Of a DNA stretch of 64,000 bases, positions 43,801 through 56,699 are shown in pieces. A model generated the notes under the pieces. It saw only the letters and a program-made list of their open reading frames with translations, was not told the origin of the DNA and ran no database searches. Both the position numbers and the translations under genes were made by a program. Numbering within the stretch: the first letter of the stretch is position 1; each line of letters starts with the position of its first letter. Source of the DNA: Strongylocentrotus droebachiensis. Taxonomy: Eukaryota > Echinodermata > Echinoidea > Camarodonta > Strongylocentrotidae. Location of the stretch: NCBI GenBank assembly GCA_035222895.1, contig JAVYIG010000403.1, positions 248,001-312,000 on the forward strand. Direction: 5' to 3'.

Positions 43801-45635
43801 GAATATGTCACTTTTGAAGAGTAACAGTTTTGTTTTCAATGTGCTCACTCATGCATGACTCTGAATGTCATCCTTATTTTCACAATTAAGTTAGTCAATT
43901 AGCGTACAATCTTGTCATGTTATTTTCGAAAGTTCCATTTCGTTATAAAGTTACACTATTTCGATTAGGATAAACTTTAGTTTTTGCTGTGTTTAGAAGA
44001 TCTTCATTGAAAAAGATCACACAACCAAAAACAAACTAACAATTATGCATTAAACGGGTTAATCCTCACGTAGTATATTACAGACCAATCATGTGTGATT
44101 CTTTGTCTACACTATAAGTGTATAAACCGTTGTAAAGAAAATTTATGTGTCATATGAGTGAACTATATATCATAAAATATGTTATCTCAGTGTTAAAGCA
44201 AATATCTGGAAACTACATGCCTCTATTGCTTTTTAAAATCACTAACATATTTATGTATTTATAATCCTTATACAAGTGTATGGTTTGTTTTGCATTTATG
44301 TCTTTAATCAGATTTCTGTTTAAGGTTGAAAAATGGCTCAAAAGTGGCAAACGCCAAACTTTTCAACAGAGATCAGGTAAAGGTTGTTAATATTCTTTAT
44401 CTCATTGTATAATTAAAATAATTATTTCCTTTTGATCAGTCATACTTTATTTCAACTCTGTATACTCTTAAAGCATCTGAAAAGTATTACTGAAAAACTT
44501 TTGGAGTTGTACGTGTTAAGTAGTTTTATATGGACGAATACTAAGTTACAGAAAGCCAGGTACATTTAGTATTTCAGCATCTTGTTCTCTTGTTTTTCCT
44601 AGCTTAGAAGAATTGTCACGTGTTAGGTTGTTTGCGTATTATATCAAGTTCAGTTGATGTTATCAGGTTCAATATTGCCCAAATTATAACCTTGTTTGCT
44701 TGTAAAAGACATGTGAGTTACTCCACCTTTTTATACGTAATAATTATTTTGGTTCTGTTACCGTCTGTATATTAATGAAACAACCTCTTCATTCGTTTGG
44801 AATAAAATACTTTCTATCTTACAAAATCTATGTATCCATCATTGCATTTAATACTATAAAACCATAACCTCTGCAATTTACTCACATTGATTGAGAGAGT
44901 ATATAGATATTTTATCAGTCAAAGGGTTCTGCAATCGTTCATTCAAAACATGCAAATATATTTCGCGCGATCTCGTTATACAGCTATTTATGATTTGTTA
45001 TATGAAAGTATGCGTTGTTATTTGCTTGTTAACCGATTATCATTTCAGACTTGTTCGTGTTTATATAGCTGCTTGAGTGTTTCAGAAGTAGGGAAAACTG
45101 TAATATAAATGTGTTTTGTTTGTATTTGCCTTTGAATAAATTTCGTTCTCATGAATTCACACCGTGTACCGCGTACCAATTGGTAGTCTTCAGTATAAGT
45201 AATTGATACGTTCATCACATGAAGAAAGGTAATTCATTCACGCACTCATGAAAATATAACATCGCAATCCAACGTTTTAATGTCACTAATAGCGTACATA
45301 TATATATATATAAATATATGTTACATATCGTGGACATATTTCATAATCACATGCATAAAACAATCAGCGTCAATATTTAAATACATTTAAGGTCACTTAT
45401 TCAATTCCTTTTTTTTCTACGAACATTGAATTTCAGGATATTTGTGGGCGTTAAAATATTTACATGATTAAGAAATCGTCGACGGTCAACGAACCATCGA
45501 ATCGGTCCCTCCTCTGTGTGTTATATATATGGACCATTTTTACTGATTCGTCAGTTCGTGTGACCGCCGACCAATCATTTAATTGTGACGTATTGTATCC
45601 ACATATGTAATAATGTAATTTATTTTTAAATGAAT
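43800..45635. other. AT-rich interior of the 4.2 kb element
   Basis: No transposase-like frame is seen; the longest frame is 92 codons on the minus strand (45460-45738) without motifs. It includes an (AT)n tract near 45298-45320. If this element once encoded a transposase, it has been replaced or decayed here. Confidence 0.5.
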
Positions 45636-45637
45636 AA

Positions 45638-46098
45638 AAGAGGAATAAGATGGTGGGTCTTAGTTTCGAAGATTTGTTTAAATTTCTATTTCCTTTGAAA
45701 TAACCGGGTCTGGAGGAAAGACTACCCTCTATACCCATGTTATTCCACAGGAATGAGATGGTGAGGTCTTAGTTTGAAGATTTTTATTTTTTTAAATAAC
45801 CGAGTCTGAAGTAAAGACTACGTTCTAATCCCATGCTTTATTACCGGGTCTTAATTTGGAAGATGGAAGGGTCTTAGTTTAAAAGTTTTGTTTTGTTGTT
45901 TTGTTTTGTTTTGTTTTTTGTTTGTTTTTTAACTTTTGAAAAATTGGGTCTGGAGGAAAGACTACGCTCAATACTTATGTTCTTCCACAGGAATAAGATG
46001 ATGGGGTCTTAGTTTTGAAGATTTTTAAAAAGTTTTGAAATAACCGGGTCTGGAGCAAAGACTGCGCGCTATACCCATGCTTTATTACAGGGTTTTAG
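45638..46098. repeat. Four-copy 110-130 bp subterminal tandem repeat
   Basis: AATAAGATGGTGGGTCTTAG and variants start near 45641, 45752, 45861 (shortened) and 45991. Units share AACCGGGTCTGGAGGAAAGA and TACCCATG.T(T/A)ATT.CAGG. A (GTTTT)n tract interrupts unit 3 (45885-45930). These repeats occur only on the right side of the 4.2 kb element. Confidence 0.75.
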
Positions 46099-46342
46099 TT
46101 TTAAATTCGACAAAATATCCCTTCAAATTTATTACATTTGTGGGTAAAGTCATTATTACATTTGTGGGTGATTCAAACTATCACTTCAAATTTATTACAT
46201 TATTTTGTGGGTAAAGTGGTTATTACATTTGTGGGTAAAGTGTTATTACATTTGTGGGTGTTGTTACATTTGTGGGTAAAGTGTTATTACATTTGTGGGC
46301 GTTATTACATTTGTGGGAGTTATTACATTTGTGGGTGTAACA
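46069..46342 (-). repeat. Right terminal inverted repeat of the 4.2 kb element
   Basis: Nine TTATTACATTTGTGGG words, one of them altered to TTACATTATTTTGTGGG. It is about 70 bp shorter than the left arm. The 131-codon plus-strand frame across it (46138-46533) is repetitive (ITFVGKV-type residues) and not a gene. Confidence 0.85.
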
Positions 46343-46344
46343 GG

Positions 46345-47140
46345 GAGAGAGAGAGAGGGAGAAAGGAGTGTGGTTGTTGTTTTATTTTCATACATTTGTG
46401 GTCTAAATTAGATCAGGTAAACACTTCACTGTCCTTGACGGTTCATAATACTTTTATGGAAAGTAGATATCGGATCTGTCTAGCACCTTTTCCAAATGGG
46501 CACTTGGGGCTTATTGTTACAAATTACCCATGAGACCTTGTGTTTTCCGCCGGGCATATCGACTTCAGATTTGAAGCGGAGGAATCTGGACTTTTCCGTA
46601 TATGTATATTACGTGTTAACGAACTATTATAGGGCGACATCGCCTGGATGATGGTAAAATGGTGTTCGATGTAACTAGCGCAGGTTTGTTCTTGTTGGCC
46701 CTTTTTTATGTAAATATATATTAATAATTACTTATTCACCCTTTATTCCGTTTGCTGTATGATGAACTTACATCATTGAGAAATTCCTCAGTCGACGTAC
46801 GTCATTTTAAACAATTTTCGCTCAGGTTTTATCAAAGATTTCTGCGTGTAATTTGTTAAACACTACAACACGACAAAATATATAGATATTGTCAAGAACT
46901 AGCTTGCAGATTATAAATGCAGATGGTCTCAAAAATGAAAGGATATTTTGATTGACAACCTCTTAAAAAAAGTATTGAACTATTTTCAATGAAACTTGGT
47001 AGGCAATGCTGTTGGAGTATATCTTTACTTTTTTTGTTTACAGGGAACTAAGCAAAAATTACTAAGTTATGATTATGGTTCTGTAAGACCTTGCATTTTT
47101 CAAACGTACAAACAAAGTGCATGGAAATTAATTTGTGTGT
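46345..47140. other. Unassigned spacer right of the 4.2 kb element
   Basis: After the remaining GA repeat (46343-46366) no gene, RNA or bounded element is visible. Confidence 0.5.
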
Positions 47141-47414
47141 AATACACCAGTTTACAGTTGTGTGCGCCATTTTAAACAAAGCCAATGACCTAGAGGTCAT
47201 GTATTATGCGTAAATTAAGATTGCGCCCATGCAAATTATGATGATATCACTGCCTGCGCGCTGCGTTGTGCGCGCATATCATCATTTGCATGGGCGCAAT
47301 CTTAATTTACGCATAAATACCAGAGGTCAGAGGTTATTGGCCCCAATTTTTGGGCCAATAACCTCTGACCTCTGTCTGCGCATGCGCACTGATACAACTG
47401 TAAACTGGTGTATT
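47141..47414. mobile_element. 274 bp inverted-repeat element with cloverleaf palindromes
   Basis: A perfect 20 bp outer stem (AATACACCAGTTTACAGTTG at 47141 and its inverse at 47395-47414) encloses three hairpins: a 7+7 bp one (47185-47200), a long one with about 40 bp arms (47205-47315) and a 22+22 bp one with an 8 base loop (47322-47373). A self-complementary TGCGCATGCGCA lies before the right stem. Either miniature elements nested in each other or one element made of palindromes. TA lies outside CACCAG...CTGGTG, which would fit a TA target. The 102-codon frame across it is an artefact. Confidence 0.8.
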
Positions 47415-50400
47415 GCCTATGCAGTGATTTCTATTTCTGTCGCCTCAACGTTTTGTATCAAACTGTCAAAACAAATTAAATTCTTAACACAAAGTTGGTA
47501 TAAGAAGATTATTTCAATTATATTCACAAAAACATAAAGGTAATTCAATATATTCTTTTTGTGAGAGGCATAGTGGCTATTTCAAATAACATCCCAAAGT
47601 ACATTTTTTATAAATTATGTTCATATAGATTTGTGAGAATATATATCATAATATCATTGTTCAATGTGTTTTGTCATACTTGAAATAATAACAGGTTTGA
47701 TTTTTTTTTCTATTGAAACAATGCTTTGTTGATTCCAAAAGTAAATTGCTCACGTTGCAATGATTGAAATACCATGAGTTTACTTTCTGGACTATTTTCA
47801 TTTGCTTTTGTACCCCAAAATATATTTTCCATAAATATATAAATATATAAATACCACAATTACAAATGAATCATCAATCTTAAAATGTCACGGAGATCAA
47901 GATTCATTAAGAAATTATGAGGTCAAATGGCTTCAATGGAAATGTCTGGCATGAAATGCAAAGGTCATTAGTATCAGTCTTGTCGAAAATAATGTCGAAA
48001 AGTATACATGCAGTATTGAAAATTACTATTGTGATACATATTCATGCAGTATTGAAAATTACTATTGTGATACATATTCATGCAGTTTTGTAATACATAG
48101 CTCGTAAAATATATTTAGTTTATGGTAGTCTACAGGATTTAAACACCTTACTGCGAGAAGGGTCATATGATTTGATGACATCATGAAATCTTCTTATAAT
48201 ATCAAGCTAGAATTACATCGTTTAAGATTTGTTGTGACCTGTCTTGTTTATCAAGATAACAACATTCTCGTTAAAATATTTTGTTGTAAGATATCATGGC
48301 AAAAGCATAATTATGTCACGTATTCACACATCCCACTCTCTCAGACATAATAACACATTTCATTCTAGGAAAAACTAGTTACTCGTTGTTCCCTTGAAAA
48401 TAAAATTGTTAAGGAAATTGAGAGCATCAATCCACCCACATCATTAACGTTTCACTACCAGTGATCATTATTATAACGAGATGAACTGTGCGGTAAAGAA
48501 TTAATATTCATGCTTTTGAAAATCGGGTTTTTACAAACTTAATCTGAAATTCATCAGAAAAGGGCCTACCAAAGATTAAAGATTTTATTTGGGGAAAGTA
48601 CTGAATCGCCTAACCATATTATACTTTCTACATGTATATTTGAAGAAAAAAATCAACACCTCAATAATTTTAGGCAATTATCAATGTCAGATGGGAGAAT
48701 CTGTAGCAGCGTTTCTCAACAATATTATTCTTCAGAATATGGATGAAGGCCAGAATGTATAAATGAGATGTTTTCTGTACGACTGGAAAGGAAGCTCTGC
48801 TTCTGGATTTAGAAGACACTGCACAAACATCTCAAAATAAGTTTCCACGTGCAGTAAAAAATAAGTTATGTTGTTGTCGCTATTATACATGAAGTGTTAT
48901 GAAAATGAACACCTGCAGTAGAGTGTGTGTTGGATCATTATAGAACAGGAAAAAAAAACATGCATATAGATTCCGTGGTCTTTGAAGTAATTGCATTCGC
49001 AATTATAGGAAATAACAAGGACATGGACCCTGATTGCATGTCTTTTCGAAAGTTGTTTGTTTCTTGTCCTTCGTGTATGTGCTATAGTGGCGGTTCTAGA
49101 TTTATTACCTCCCCCCCCCCCCCCACCCCGCCCCCCTATTATCGTAAGGGACATGCAGAATATGAATTAAATTTCCCCAAGCCTCCCCAAACTGGCCAAA
49201 GCCTTCCCTTTCCTCACAAAAACAACCGCTCTTGGTATGCGCTCTCTTTACTTGCCCAGTTGTTGGTGTTTTCCGTATAGGTTCATGATTATCCATATAC
49301 AATGAGAACAGTTTGCATTAAACAAAATGGACGTAGATACTCATAAAAGAGTACAAAGATAAATCACTAATGTATGGAGCACTCTTCTTCTTATCGAGTC
49401 ACTACACAAGTCCCGTCCAGTGGTCCACACAGGCTTTGGCACGGCAATTAACGGCTTCCAGGTCATCTTGGGTGCCTAATTCATTGGTTATTATTTATGT
49501 ACAAAATTTATATTTTGAAATGTGTTAAATATTTAGATTAAATAGCGAGGCTGTTCACGAAAAGAAGAGAAAATTATTTCACGAAGTCGTCTTTTTTGTT
49601 TGTTTTATTCGTTATTGTTTATGGATGAAGAGAAAAACATTTTTGCACACTGTTTATAAAAAGTGTGCTTCATTGTTTCGTGACATCAAAATATACCGAA
49701 ATAATTGTTGATGGTATGAAAACATGAATAAAAAAATAAAACAAGGCCTGTGTCATTGGATTCTTCTTTATTTTTTTCTCCTTTTTTTCCTTTATTTCTT
49801 TATTCATTTCTTATTTCGCCTTTATCTTTATTTTCGTATATTTTTTCAGCGGGTTGGGCTGCAAACCCACACACACGCACACACACACTTCCTTTCAAAC
49901 ACTTTCCTACATTAATCATAATGTCAACCTCGATCGTATACAAAAGCAAACGGTATAGACAAGTCTCCAACATCAGTAAACAATATCCGAGTCCTTTGGG
50001 GGAAAACTTCCTGTTTAGCATATTGATTCCCTCAGGCGTCTTGTTCTTGTTAAACAGTGACCATGATTGGTGATGCTCATTAGTGTAATAGATAATTCTC
50101 TTCCCATCTAAGATTTATTTTCTAACGGCAGTTTGGATCACTAATGAAGTGTTTTCATCCAGTACTACTGACTCTCCAATATCATAATGACTTTTTTTAT
50201 CTTGAGGTTGTTTTTCTTCTACAAGGTTATTACATTTCTTTGCAGTAAGCTATAAATTTCACTTGGAATTGCAAACAAAGCATTTCCTGAAATGTTGTCT
50301 TCATTACAATTCACCCCCGCTCTCATTACGACAGTTATGTCTACATTAACAAGCATCAGTGATTATTTTCTCGGTCCGTTCAGATATGTAGCGGAAAACT

Positions 50401-50835
50401 CCCGCAAAACCCTCCGCCCTTTTTTCTTCTTCTGTTTTTGTTGTTGTACAAATTAATAGCAATTTTGAAGGAGGGAGGAAAAGCCGCGGCGGCATAAATC
50501 ATATTTTGTAACGCCTGGCGGCTAAATGATTTCAGCCAATAATTGTTTTATTTTATTTTTTACAGTTAGATTTTGACAAACTCTCCTCGCAAGAAATTCG
50601 TAAAGATGGCGAGGTTCCCCAGCACCCCTTAAAAAAAAAAAAAAAATCCGGCGCTTCATTGATATCGCAAGAATCATGAAAGTGCTAATGTGGGATACCA
50701 TCTTACCAAAAACGGAATATCAGGGGTATGGGGAAGAAATATTCATTCATAATCTTGTAATACACGTGTTTTCATAATGATTTTCTTGACCGTATTTGAT
50801 ACGAACTTTGTTTTATGTCCTCATGTGCTTCCAAT
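47415..50835. other. Unassigned AT-rich DNA
   Basis: No gene evident. It holds a 36 bp tandem duplication (2.4 copies from 48007), a poly-C run near 49110 next to a TAGTGGCGGTTCTAGA word that may be a decayed CAG/CTG transposon end, and a T-rich stretch near 49765-49850. Frames up to 117 codons (48927-49280) have no recognisable motif and run over the poly-C. Confidence 0.5.
48007..48095. repeat. 36 bp tandem repeat, about 2.4 copies
   Basis: CATGCAGTATTGAAAATTAC begins at 48007 and 48043, and a third partial copy (CATGCAGTTTTG) at 48079. The first two are identical by eye. Confidence 0.9.
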
Positions 50836-50837
50836 GT

Positions 50838-51113
50838 ATTAATAATAATAATAATAATACGGATATTCATATAGCACCGGTATCCGCCAGGCTTTGACGC
50901 TCATGGCGCTGTATTACCCTGGTTGTAGCCGAGCTGCCAAAGTAACTGGCGCTCAAGCATATCAGGTATACCCATTTACACCTGGGTGGAGAGTGGCAAA
51001 TGTAGATTAACGTCTTGCCAAAGTACATTAGTGCCGCGGCGGGTCTTGAACCCCGTACCTTAAGAGCTGTAGTCGGGCGACTTATTCACTAGACCACAAC
51101 ACCTCTAACCTCT
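50838..51113 (-). mobile_element. tRNA-derived SINE, copy 2 (near full length)
   Basis: Read on the minus strand from 51113: GGTGTTGTGGTCTAGTGAAT (A box, like Glu/Asp/Gly tRNAs), about 45 bp, then GGGGTTCAAGACCCG (B box), a body containing GGCAAGACGTTAATCTACAT, CACTCTCCACCCAGGTGTAA and GGATACCGGTGCTATATGAA, and an (ATT)n tail at 50838-50860. An internal pol III promoter, a unique body and a simple tail define a SINE. It would depend on a LINE machinery encoded elsewhere. Related fragments are at 41165-41395, 33335-33395 and possibly 3995-4087. Confidence 0.75.
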
Positions 51114-51119
51114 TAACTG

Positions 51120-54100
51120 GGTTAGGTTTGCTGGTTAATTCCCTGAGAAGCATAAAGTAACTAAATTTGACGTGTACTGCTCATGAGTGGTGTGGTTTCC
51201 GAACACCAGCATAGCTGAACAATAATAAACTTCTTCTTTTTTGCGGGTTTTTGCCGCTTCATTTTTGAAAGGGCCTTTATCATGTTTTAGCCACCCTTGG
51301 GTTGTCAATAAATCATTATAAGGTGGCTCAAAAGTTTCAAATTCCCCGCCTCCATTATATTTTTTAAATTTTTATCAAGATTTAAACAAACATGAAACAC
51401 AGGAGAGGTCTCTTTTTTTCTGACAAAGGTATAAAGGGAAATTTATCAAATTTTCAAATTACTTTTTAAAATCAACTGTCCGGAAACACAACGCCTGGGT
51501 ACATGCCGTTTTAAATTCTACAATTATTAATGCCACAAAAATATCCGAACGGAAATCTCTTGATAAATGCTTGCCAATCACTTATCTCTGTATCCCCAGA
51601 AGACAGCTAATGTCAACCGGAAAGAAGTATGTATCTATAAATATGATTTACAATTTACTTATCTATTCTCAATAATTTTGTTATCAACTGGTGTAGAAAA
51701 AGGGAGAACGGTTTGCCTGTCTCATTGAATTTAGATGTTAATGTGTTTATACCTACGGCGTTGTTTGAGGGCGAGGAACGATCATAATTTGGAAATTAGT
51801 GCTGGACGAATTTTAAAGTCGTGATAGAAATGTCAAAAAGCAGGTAAATAAACTGACGTCAAGAACCGAATAACATTTACGATAAAAGTGATATAGAATA
51901 GCATATAAATGATAAGGCTGAAAAATTCATGATTATAATCATGATAATGTAAGAGTCCGTAATTGCAATGTTTGATGAAGAAATGTCTATTCCATAATGT
52001 TTGTTTTTTATGTGAATGAAATGTAGATAGATTGTCAAGATGGTTCAAATACATTGATTTATAGCTACATTTCAGTGTGATTTATTCAAGAAGAAGGGAA
52101 AGCGATTGAAGGATCAATATATGTGTACACGATACACACCGTTTCTTATTATCCAATCAGAAAAGAGCTTGTCTTCAAAATATACTGGAACAAGACGGTG
52201 ACAAGTAAGGGAATGTATATGCCTTCTTAATTTGCCTTATCTTATATTTTTACCATGAAAATAATGTTCTGTCCTGCTTTCACAAAAAGAAGAAAAGTTT
52301 CAAGAAACCATCCAACAAATAACTAAGCGCTTTGGTGAAGTTTAAAGTTTGTGTGCATTTTGAAAGAAAATATGGACATTTGTGCGATTGTCATGATTGT
52401 TAAGTTTAAGATTTAAAGATAATTCGATTATAATGTGGGAATGGCAGTTGCAGCTAAAATTTCTGGTTAGAAACTATGAAGAAGAACAGCCTTGACACAA
52501 ACTCACTTCTTTACCCCCCCCCCCAAAGCATTTAAAGCCACAGAACAACTGATTACCAACATATTTCACCATGCATTCATATCATCCTTGCTTTAAAGTG
52601 ACTCGGTAACATTGCCTCAGATTCTAAAACATAAACCTGGATCTAGCTCATGCTACCATCATAATTATAAACCATTAGTTCAGTCCGATCGTCTGTCTGA
52701 TTATCAAGATATTTATGATTGGAATTCGAAATTTAATTTTTCGTTTTCCATATAGCTCCGTTTAGTCTCATTTCACAACGCCATGTATCTTCAGAGTCAG
52801 CAGCCCAACATGTTAACCTAAGGAATTTTACCCCCCCCCCCCAAAAAAAAAAAAAAAATCGTTAATTTTTTTTTTTTTGTTTAAACGAAAAGCACATCCA
52901 CCCCGACATACGTTATCACTAGCTCTTTCATTAGAACCCTCATGTCCCATTGACTTTTGAAAGTTCACCCACCGTAATTTGATCAAAATAGGTTGCAAGC
53001 TCGCCATTGCCTATAATACACATGTGAAACAAGTCGAACTTTGGACTCAGTTTGCCAAGCGATTTTAAGATTATAGGTCAAGCACACGAAGGATAAGAAG
53101 CATGAATTATCAAAGATCACTTCTGCTTGGTTCATTATGTCCATTTGATCCAACCCCCCCCCCCCCCCACCGTAATTTTTCCATTTAGTAAAAGCAAACA
53201 TTTTGCCGAGTTAAGCAAAAACATGAATATTCATGAACGTTCAGACAATACAGCCTTTTAGTACGTAACGTATAGTGAATGGAAATGGGCGATGATCCGT
53301 CCAGGAGGTAGAGGTCAGTGGTTGTGCTGGCAATGTTCCAGCGAGCGAAAATGAGACAACCGGAGCAATATGCCTAACGTTTTTTTTATAACACTACAGT
53401 CTATGGGGTAAATGAGTAGGGTAAAACCGGTCAATCAAAGATTTTTACTGTTTATGAGGCACTTCATGATCATTTTGAAGCGCAATTTTGTCAGGGCTTC
53501 AATATTACACCATATCACAAACACTGATAACACGTAGAGGCATGCATCTTATATCTAACATCGTTAAACAATGCCTTTAACACATCGTAGTCAAAGAATA
53601 CTTAATAAGTGGATGAAAAACTGCTAGAACATTTAAGTTTCACCTCAATAACCGCCCCTATTCCACAAAAACAACATTTCCGCTTTGCGAATCAGTTTGT
53701 GACGTTCTCTTATCCACCCCTTTTTCTTTCGTGATGGCTTTTAGCGATTTTTGGCGAGAAAAGTATAATTTTTCAAAACATGTTTACGATTCGATCCATT
53801 AAAATAGTTGTGCTTACATCCGTAATTTATACATGCAGGTGACTAATGCCACGAAATGGGAAAACAAACACGATTGCACACAGTAGTATTTTCTCAGGTT
53901 CCCAAATACATTCATTACAAAGGTTATGTATCGGTTCTGCATTGCCTGTTGGCTACTAGAAATTGCAATACGATCATCAAAGTTATTTTAGAATAAAATT
54001 AGTGTGAATTGTATCTGCGTGATGTCCCGAACGGTCATAATGAATATTTTTAGCTATAATGTCTAGCGCAGAAATTTAGTTGCAATAGTCGGGATGCTGG

Positions 54101-55528
54101 TGAAATACACTCAATCATAGTTGGAATCACCTCTTTTTTCATGAAATGAATGTGACAATATGATTTATCATTAGAATATAATTAGTATTTCCTCAGAACT
54201 TTACTGATCAATATTTATTAATTAATACATTTCTGCGAGGATAAAAACGTTACCTATCAATAATCAATTATGTTATTACAATAATTTCATGAACAGGAGG
54301 CAAGAACAAAATTATTCAACTTTATGGGAACAGTGTGGTGCTAATCTGTTGCTGAGTTTTACAGACACACTCTAGAAAGGTGTTTATTCTGGCAGAGAAT
54401 ACAAAAACAAAGGAAAAGAAATTAATTATATTCTACTCTTTGTTGGTTAGCACTTAATGCACTTTAGACGACATAAGCTGTGCTCTTTATCTTGTTATTC
54501 ATTAGCAAGAACCAACGACATATTGGTTTGAGGTAAAAAAAAAACAACGTTGATTCAAATCACATTTACTTTGTACAAATGTATTTTTGCATATATGCCT
54601 CCTTTAGACGTTTGAAGAAAGTGAGGAAGAAACAGGAACTCTAAGCAATAAAACCTTTCTTGGGGGACGGGATGGGGGGGGGGGTAATTTCAGACAACAA
54701 GTGACACGATTAATATTTTGCAGAATGAAGTAAATGTTAACACAAACAAACCCACCTTGACCAATGGTGTGTATTACCTATACGGTACAGCGTCTCGGGA
54801 GAAATCACCTTCGGATGGGTAAGGTATTGGGTTAAATCTTTGATTTACATGGTAAGGAAACACGGATTATGACAGTGAAACTACTGGCTTGACCAACAGG
54901 ATAGCTTGGATTTGGCCATCGTAAATATTATGCCCGTTGCACATGGGAAGTCATTACGACTGTGCTATTTACCTGCGCTTATCTAGTTTGTGAACGCCAT
55001 ATTTGCCTATACGCCATTTATATTTTTATTTCATTTTATTTTCTTCTATTCATATGCCACTGATCACTATCTTCGAAGAAACGATGTTGCCTTATTTTCA
55101 CTAATAAAGATATCTCTTCTGTTGTGGCATCCATCCCTACTGGGTGCTCCCTACCCCCTACACCCTCTCCATCCATCCACATCACCACCTCACTAGTTCC
55201 CCAAGGCCAGATTCTCCCGGCACTTCCCCCACACCACCACCGAACAACACATTATTTTCTCCAACACAGAAATTACATCCTGATTACAAAGAATCACCCT
55301 GAATCGAGTGATCAAACGGAAAAGATACGAGACAAGGAACATAATGACAAGTTCTCGATCATCGATCTTCTTCAACTTGAACAGAGTAAACAGGAAACCC
55401 AGCGAAGGGGAGAAAGAGAGAGAGAGAGAGTGCAATGGCAAGGACCATCAATAAGTCTTCAAGATAATCTGGTATTGATTGCTATACGGTCCAGCTGATT
55501 GAATACTTTCTCAAAACACACGGTATAG
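51120..55528. other. Unassigned spacer
   Basis: No gene, tandem array or clear transposon ends. Poly-C runs occur near 52515, 52831 and 53154 and a poly-G run near 54676. A 124-codon frame at 55124-55498 is Pro/His- and Arg/Glu-rich, covers a short GA repeat and has no recognisable domain, so it is not called a gene. Confidence 0.5.
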
Positions 55529-56410
55529 CAATGGCGGATCGGGAGGGGTAGAGGAGGACGTGCCCCTTATTTGTCAATGAATAATTTTCAGCTTCCTTAA
55601 AGACGAGTTAGGTTTAGTTAAAGGTGAATAAATATTTTTAAAGCCCCTCTAAAGTGTTTGGAGCCCCCAAAATTTGGTGGCATTATTTTATTTAAACTGT
55701 ATCATGATGTGAAAGAGAATGTCATTTAAAACACAATTTTCTGCAAGGATCTCCAAAACAAATGTGTTTGAAGTCGAATACTGATGAAAGAATACAAAAT
55801 GTAGTTTTCTGCGTACAACAGAAACCCCAAATCATGTATTCTTTTACCAATATTTGTCATCAAAAACATTTTTGGGGGGAAATCTTTGCAGAAGTGTGTC
55901 TAAAATGACACCCTCTTTCACATTATGATACACTAATATTTAAGTGAAATTTTGCCATCAAATTTTTGGCGAACTTGGGGATCCCAACACTTTAGAGGGC
56001 TTTAAGCTTTCTTTTGCCTTCCTTAAATATTTCCACAGCCTCGGATCAAATTCTGATGCCACATAACTGTGTAGTTCCATGCACCAAGATATTTTGTCCA
56101 GTGCTTGTCATAATTATTATTGATTTTTAGCATATTTTATCTAATTGAAAAAGAAAGTAATTTTGATTCCCAAACGTGGGTTCCAAAACTTGATGATACT
56201 TGGTTGTCCTTACTTGCTATTTATGATCATCAAATAAAAGATTTTTTTTGTTTACAAAAAAAAAAAAAGAAAGGACAGAAATATCTTTAGCAATGCAATT
56301 TCCCCCAAAAAATAAAATGCATAGCATACAAAATGTATTGACAAGTGATATAGTTTCGCGCTCCTTGCCTCCTTCTAAGAAAAGGACAAATACACCTGGA
56401 TCCGCCACTG
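55529..56410. mobile_element. ~880 bp foldback of the CAGTGGCGGATCC class
   Basis: The left end CAATGGCGGATCGGGAGGGG and right end CCTGGATCCGCCACTG are imperfect inverse copies and match the ends at 26938 and 30045. The inner arms are imperfectly complementary: AAGCCCCTCTAAAGTGTTTG (55640) with CAACACTTTAGAGGGCTTT (55985), and ATCATGATGTGAAAGAGAAT with its inverse near 55908-55931. No flanking duplication was found. It has no transposase. Confidence 0.65.
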
Positions 56411-56699
56411 CCGCGGATGGACAATTCGCAAAGCCCCACTGACACTGCGTCATGATCATGCTGTTAAGGATATCTGGTTGACTGATGATACCTGGAAGAT
56501 GGAGAGTAAAGAACCTCTATACTCCTTGGTGAGGGAAGATGAGAGGGAGGTGATGAGGAGTTACCAGGAATTGTTTTGCCATGGAATCGTTCCATCACAA
56601 CGAACTTGAAATCCAAGTAGGACAGTAGCATCCGATAATGTAACTGGTGATTTAACTTCATGTTGTCTGTCTAATTTAATATAATCATAAGCCTGTTAC

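Larger units (their letters stand above)
42107..46342. mobile_element. 4.2 kb element with repeat-built terminal inverted repeats
   Basis: The left end TGTTACACCCACAAATGTAA is the exact inverse of the right end. The left inverted repeat (42107-42452) has 12 copies of CCCACAAATGTAA; the right (46069-46342) has 9 in inverse. The spacer words between copies (CTCCC, CGCCC, CACTTTACCC, CAACACCC) occur in mirrored order, so the ends are true inverted copies with some loss on the right. The arms also share AAAACCCTGTAATAAAGCAT. The ~3.6 kb interior holds a C/G-rich foldback, a LINE 3' end, AT-rich DNA and a 4-copy repeat, but no transposase. Dense subterminal repeats suggest transposase binding sites. 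No target duplication can be read inside the GA repeat. Confidence 0.8.

Noticed and set aside
47141..47414. Integrated parvovirus-type terminal hairpin
   Set aside because: Only the general fold is similar; no adjoining viral gene is seen and TA flanks suggest a transposon.
47229..47537. 102-codon frame as a gene
   Set aside because: Its first half lies in the palindromes and the rest has no motif.
55124..55498. 124-codon plus-strand frame as a gene
   Set aside because: No recognisable domain, biased Pro/His and Arg/Glu composition over a GA repeat, and no supporting splice or promoter signal.
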